Positions 5,679 through 8,493 of a stretch of 8,493 nt of DNA are shown piece after piece. The stretch's first letter is position 1. The number at the start of each line of letters is the position of its first letter. The DNA lies in assembly GCA_030618505.1 (NCBI GenBank), contig JAUXDF010000113.1, positions 1 through 8,493 on the forward strand. The letters are read 5' to 3'. Source of the DNA: Spongiibacteraceae bacterium. Lineage in GTDB: Bacteria > Pseudomonadota > Gammaproteobacteria > Pseudomonadales > PIVM01. Both the position numbers and the translations under genes were made by a program. Under the pieces are notes generated by a model that saw nothing but the letters and a program-made list of their open reading frames with translations, had not been told where the DNA came from and searched no databases.

Positions 5679-6980
5679 ATGAGTAAATATACTTCCTGGG
5701 GCTGCTATCCGAAAATTGACCAGCGTGGTGTTTGTTTAGCCGATAAGCGCGGTGAGCTGCCGGCGACCCCCGAATCGTTTTTACCCTATGGGAATGGTCG
5801 AAGTTATGGCGATAGCTGCTTAAATGCCGAGGGGCTGGTTGTTAGCTCTCAGGCTTTAAATCACTTTATTAGTTTCGATCCGCAAAGCGGGCTATTGGTG
5901 TGTGAGGCCGGCGTAAAATTAAACGAGATTCTTAAACTGGTGGTTCCTCACGGTTGGTTTTTACCGGTAACGCCAGGAACAAAATTTGTAACGGTCGGTG
6001 GTGCTATAGCCAATGATGTACACGGCAAAAACCATCATCTGGAAGGCACCTTTGGTTGCCATGTAAAAAGTTTTGAGCTGCTTCGCAGTGATAGTCAACG
6101 CCTGCTCTGTTCTCGTGATCAAAATGCGGAGTATTTTGCTGCTACCATAGCTGGTCTGGGTTTGACCGGTATGATTACCTGGGCTGAAATTCAGCTTAAG
6201 CGGGTGCCTAATCCTGCTATAAAAATGGAAAATATTAAATACCAAACCTTAAATGAGTTTTTTGAAATTTCTAAAGACTCTGATCAGGATTGGGAGTACA
6301 CCATGGCCTGGGTCGATTGTATTGCCTCCGGCAGCAGGCTAGGGCGGGGGCATTTCACCCGTGGTAACCATGCAGGCGCTCATCAGGCCTCACCAAAGGC
6401 CAGCAGTAAGACATTGCAGGTGCCTCTAACGCCGCCTATCTCATTGATTAATCCTTTGACACTTAAAGCCTTTAACTGGGCTTATTATGAAAGACAACGC
6501 CAGCATACCAAATCAGCCATAAGTCACTACGAGCCTTTTTTGTACCCCCTGGACAGTATTAATGACTGGAATAGAATTTATGGCCGTAAAGGGTTCTTGC
6601 AATATCAGTGCTCCGTTCCCGAGACTCACAGTTACGATGCAATCAAGGAACTGCTGGGAAGAATTGCCAGTGCCGGTTTTGGTTCTTTCCTGGCGGTGTT
6701 AAAAGTTTTTGGCGATAAACCTTCACCCGGATTACTTTCCTTCCCGTCACCCGGTGCTACTTTGGCGCTTGATTTCCCTTTTGTGGAAGGGAAAACATTG
6801 GCTCTATTTAAACAGCTGGATGATGTCGTCGTGGAGGCTGGAGGCAGAATTTATCCCGCCAAAGATGCCCATATGTCAGCGGAGCTGTTTCAACAGTTTT
6901 ACCCCAACTGGCGTGAATTAGAAGTTTTAAGAGACCCTAAAATCTCCTCCAGCATGTGGCGGAGAGTGACACAGGAATGA
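5679..6980 (+). CDS. dprE1: DprE1-like FAD-dependent polyprenylphosphoryl-ribose 2'-oxidase
   Basis: This 433-residue protein resembles decaprenylphosphoryl-beta-D-ribose 2'-oxidase, which oxidises C2 of the lipid-linked ribose to a keto sugar. The FAD-binding (VAO-type) part has GNGRSYGDSCLN (38-49), PVTPGTKFVTVGGAIANDVH (96-115) and HGKNHH (115-120), where mycobacterial DprE1 has its H132. GLGLTGMI (159-166) completes the flavin site. The substrate part has W211 in AWVDC, FLQYQ (306-310), K342 in VLKVFG and K395 in IYPAKD, corresponding to W230, Q334/Q336, K367 and K418 of the mycobacterial enzyme. The position of its C387 is A363 (TLALDF). The alignment is from memory, so residue pairings are careful estimates. 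No signal peptide is seen. It starts one base after the UbiA stop, with GGCGG at 5668-5672 as a ribosome binding site, and overlaps dprE2 by 4 bases. TTG 5649 was rejected as a start. Confidence 0.92.
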   Translation: MSKYTSWGCYPKIDQRGVCLADKRGELPATPESFLPYGNGRSYGDSCLNAEGLVVSSQALNHFISFDPQSGLLVCEAGVKLNEILKLVVPHGWFLPVTPGTKFVTVGGAIANDVHGKNHHLEGTFGCHVKSFELLRSDSQRLLCSRDQNAEYFAATIAGLGLTGMITWAEIQLKRVPNPAIKMENIKYQTLNEFFEISKDSDQDWEYTMAWVDCIASGSRLGRGHFTRGNHAGAHQASPKASSKTLQVPLTPPISLINPLTLKAFNWAYYERQRQHTKSAISHYEPFLYPLDSINDWNRIYGRKGFLQYQCSVPETHSYDAIKELLGRIASAGFGSFLAVLKVFGDKPSPGLLSFPSPGATLALDFPFVEGKTLALFKQLDDVVVEAGGRIYPAKDAHMSAELFQQFYPNWRELEVLRDPKISSSMWRRVTQE

Positions 6981-7720
6981 CTATGCAGAATATTGTAATT
7001 TTTGGCGCCACATCGGCGATTGCCGAATCTACCGCGCGAATATATGCCGAGCGCGGCGACCGGCTTTTTCTGGTTGCCAGAAACGAGCAACGCCTGAATG
7101 ATATTGTGGCTGATTTGCAGATACGTGGTGCTCAATCAGTTGATTATCTGATACAGGACTTGGGAGAGCTTGATCAACTTGAGGTTTGTGTAGCGAAGAT
7201 CAAAGACACCTTTCAGCGACTGGATGTTGTCTTGCTCGCCCATGGTACGCTAAGCGATCAGCCAGCTTGCGAACAATCGCTTGATCTTACCTTAACTGAG
7301 CTTAAGACTAATGGTTTGAGTTTTATCAGTTTGCTCACTTTGTTGGCCAATGAGATGGAAGAGCAACGAACAGGCTCATTGGCGATTATTTCTTCGGTAG
7401 CGGGTGATCGTGGGCGCCAGTCAAACTATGTATATGGTTCTGCCAAATCTCTGGTATCGACATTCTCGCAAGGGCTAAGAAATCGCTTAAGCAAACAAAA
7501 TGTACAGGTTTTGACAATTAAACCCGGTTTTGTTGATACACCGATGACTGCACACCTTCCCAAAGGCGCCCTGTGGGCAAAACCTGAGCAGTTAGCCGAA
7601 GGCATAGTGAACGCCATTGAAAAAAAGAAAAATGTCGTATATCTACCGGGCTTCTGGCGTTATATCATGCTCATCATCAAGCATATCCCTGAATTTGTTT
7701 TTAAGCGTTTGAGTTTATAA
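6977..7720 (+). CDS. dprE2: DprE2-like short-chain dehydrogenase (keto-pentose reductase)
   Basis: This 247-residue classical-size short-chain dehydrogenase probably uses NAD(P)H to reduce the 2-keto sugar made by the upstream oxidase, giving polyprenylphosphoryl-D-arabinofuranose. The cofactor loop reads GATSAIA (10-16), in place of the usual TGxxxGxG. AHG (88-90) replaces the NAG motif, S139/S140 lie in ISSVAG, and the catalytic pair Y153-K157 lies in YVYGSAK. KPGFVDTPM (182-190) follows. The C-terminus, with FWRYIMLIIKHIP (226-238), closely matches the end of mycobacterial DprE2 and distinguishes it from generic members of the family. ATG 6977 overlaps the dprE1 stop as ATGA, with GGAGAG (6961-6966) 10 bases upstream. 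ATG 6983, with AGGA 6 bases upstream, is an equally possible start that would shorten the protein by two residues. Translational coupling with dprE1 is likely, in keeping with the known two-protein DprE1/DprE2 epimerase. Confidence 0.9.
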   Translation: MTMQNIVIFGATSAIAESTARIYAERGDRLFLVARNEQRLNDIVADLQIRGAQSVDYLIQDLGELDQLEVCVAKIKDTFQRLDVVLLAHGTLSDQPACEQSLDLTLTELKTNGLSFISLLTLLANEMEEQRTGSLAIISSVAGDRGRQSNYVYGSAKSLVSTFSQGLRNRLSKQNVQVLTIKPGFVDTPMTAHLPKGALWAKPEQLAEGIVNAIEKKKNVVYLPGFWRYIMLIIKHIPEFVFKRLSL

Positions 7721-7731
7721 ACAACGCTTAA
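7701..7731 (+). terminator. Inverted repeat spanning the dprE2 stop codon, possible operon terminator
   Basis: TTAAGCGTT (7701-7709) pairs perfectly with AACGCTTAA (7723-7731). The 13-base loop contains the palindrome GTTTATAAAC (7713-7722) and the stop codon. There is no clear T run after the stem, only CTTT at 7739-7742, so termination would be weak. It may instead protect the 3' end or attenuate read-through into the DHH gene. Confidence 0.35.
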
Positions 7732-7766
7732 TCAGGATCTTTAAATAAATGTTGCTGATAAATTCA

Positions 7767-7775
7767 TAGGTAGGG
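7767..7775 (+). promoter_or_regulatory. Ribosome binding site deciding the TTG start of the DHH gene
   Basis: TAGG (7767-7770) lies 8 bases and AGGG (7772-7775) 3 bases before TTG 7779. A TAG stop (7776-7778) immediately precedes this TTG in frame, so no upstream start is possible, and the conserved NGDADG motif begins at residue 8, so no later start is likely. Confidence 0.55.
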
Positions 7776-7778
7776 TAG

Positions 7779-8493
7779 TTGGCTAATATTGATCTCTTTA
7801 ACGGCGATGCTGATGGTCTCTGTGCCTTGCTTCAGCTGAGAAATGCAGAGGCTTTGGAGAGTCAGCTGGTAACAGGTGTTAAACGTGATATTCAGTTGCT
7901 CGATAAACTCGAGTGCAGCGCAGGAGATCAACTGACAGTTCTTGACGTTTCTCTGGATAAAAATCGTGTGGGATTGGAAAAAGCCCTGCAAGCAGGCGCT
8001 GAAGTTTTCTATGTGGATCATCATTTTGCCGGCGACATTCCCGATAGCGATAAACTCACAACCTTGATTAACACCTCCGCTGATGTGTGTACCAGTATTT
8101 TGGTAAACCAGCATTTAAAAGGGCAGTTTGTCGAGTGGGCGATCGTTGGCGCTTTTGGTGATAATTTAAAGAAGAGCGCACACGCTCTAGCCAAGCCGCT
8201 TGATCTTGATGCCGCCAAACTGGAATTGCTTGAGAACTTCGGCATATACCTGAATTACAATGGTTATGGCGCTTCAATTGAAGATCTACATTTCCCCCCT
8301 GATCAGCTTTTTGAACTGCTTCGCCCCTTTACCAATCCTTTTGATTTTATCAGTGAGTGTAAAGAGACTTTTGAAAAACTGGAAACCGGCTATCATCAGG
8401 ATATGGCGGCAGCGGCAGCAATAGCGCCACACTACCAGACGGGGCGGGTCGCAGCCTTTATGCTGCCTGATGAGCCTTGGGCCAGGAGAGTCA
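7779..8493 (+). CDS. DHH-family phosphoesterase, 3' partial
   Basis: The frame runs open to the window end, giving 238 residues of an unfinished protein. It has the DHH superfamily metal-binding motifs in order: NGDADG (8-13, aspartates D10 and D12), LDVS (55-58, D57), the signature VDHH (79-82) and GDN (127-129). Proteins of this superfamily cleave phosphodiester or pyrophosphate bonds with Mn or Mg; members include RecJ, oligoribonucleases and cyclic-dinucleotide phosphodiesterases. This one is not a recognisable RecJ and fits the uncharacterised group common in gammaproteobacteria, so its substrate is unknown. Any C-terminal DHHA1 domain lies outside the window. Translation starts at TTG, 58 bases after dprE2. 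It may be read through from the arabinofuranose operon, but no shared function is evident. No promoter was identified in the 58-base gap, which is mostly AT. Confidence 0.83.
   Translation, partial: MANIDLFNGDADGLCALLQLRNAEALESQLVTGVKRDIQLLDKLECSAGDQLTVLDVSLDKNRVGLEKALQAGAEVFYVDHHFAGDIPDSDKLTTLINTSADVCTSILVNQHLKGQFVEWAIVGAFGDNLKKSAHALAKPLDLDAAKLELLENFGIYLNYNGYGASIEDLHFPPDQLFELLRPFTNPFDFISECKETFEKLETGYHQDMAAAAAIAPHYQTGRVAAFMLPDEPWARRV

Noticed and set aside
7764..8277. Minus-strand frames of 69-116 residues at the right edge
   Set aside because: They lie antisense to the DHH gene, whose motifs establish the coding strand.
1..8493. CRISPR arrays, tRNA or rRNA genes, transposase genes
   Set aside because: None was seen on reading the window. 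The only repeat with a mobile-element character is the 2967-3122 element.

Overview
The window comes from the chromosome of a Gram-negative bacterium with moderate GC content, most likely a gammaproteobacterium. This rests only on the style of the glycosyltransferases and the DHH protein, read from memory of the families, so the taxonomy is tentative. All supported genes lie on the + strand. The region looks like a surface-glycan locus.

Left edge (1-283): the 3' end of a large secreted-type protein with a DNRLRE-like beta domain, followed by a hairpin terminator. Positions 284-730 hold a good sigma70-like promoter (371-399), an unusual pair of mutually exclusive hairpins (499-527) and a faint trace of decayed coding sequence. 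Positions 731-2970 hold two retaining GT4 glycosyltransferases, two bases apart, which probably build a cell-surface polysaccharide in the cytoplasm. Their intergenic tail is bounded by 22-bp inverted repeats (2967-2988 and 3101-3122) that look like a 156-bp MITE. The left repeat contains the stop codon of the second glycosyltransferase.

Positions 3280-7720 are the main feature: a tight four-gene operon with gaps of 4, 1 and -4 bases. It encodes an AglD/YbhN-type flippase-like membrane protein, a HAD phosphatase-UbiA prenyltransferase fusion, a DprE1-like FAD oxidase and a DprE2-like short-chain reductase. The last three match, step for step, the mycobacterial route to decaprenyl-phosphoryl-D-arabinofuranose. 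UbiA attaches 5-phosphoribose to a polyprenyl phosphate, a phosphatase (here apparently fused to UbiA) removes the 5-phosphate, and DprE1 plus DprE2 epimerise C2 through a keto intermediate. The flippase-like protein is a candidate for moving the lipid-linked sugar across the inner membrane. The likely outcome is a D-arabinofuranose donor for a glycan or glycoprotein. Related pathways are known outside actinobacteria, for example in Azorhizobium Nod factor arabinosylation and some Pseudomonas aeruginosa pilins. No arabinosyltransferase that uses the lipid donor is visible here. The DprE1 homologue has alanine where the mycobacterial enzyme has the cysteine targeted by benzothiazinones.

Right edge (7779-8493): the start of a DHH-family phosphoesterase with a TTG start codon, cut by the window end. 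It has no obvious tie to the glycan genes.
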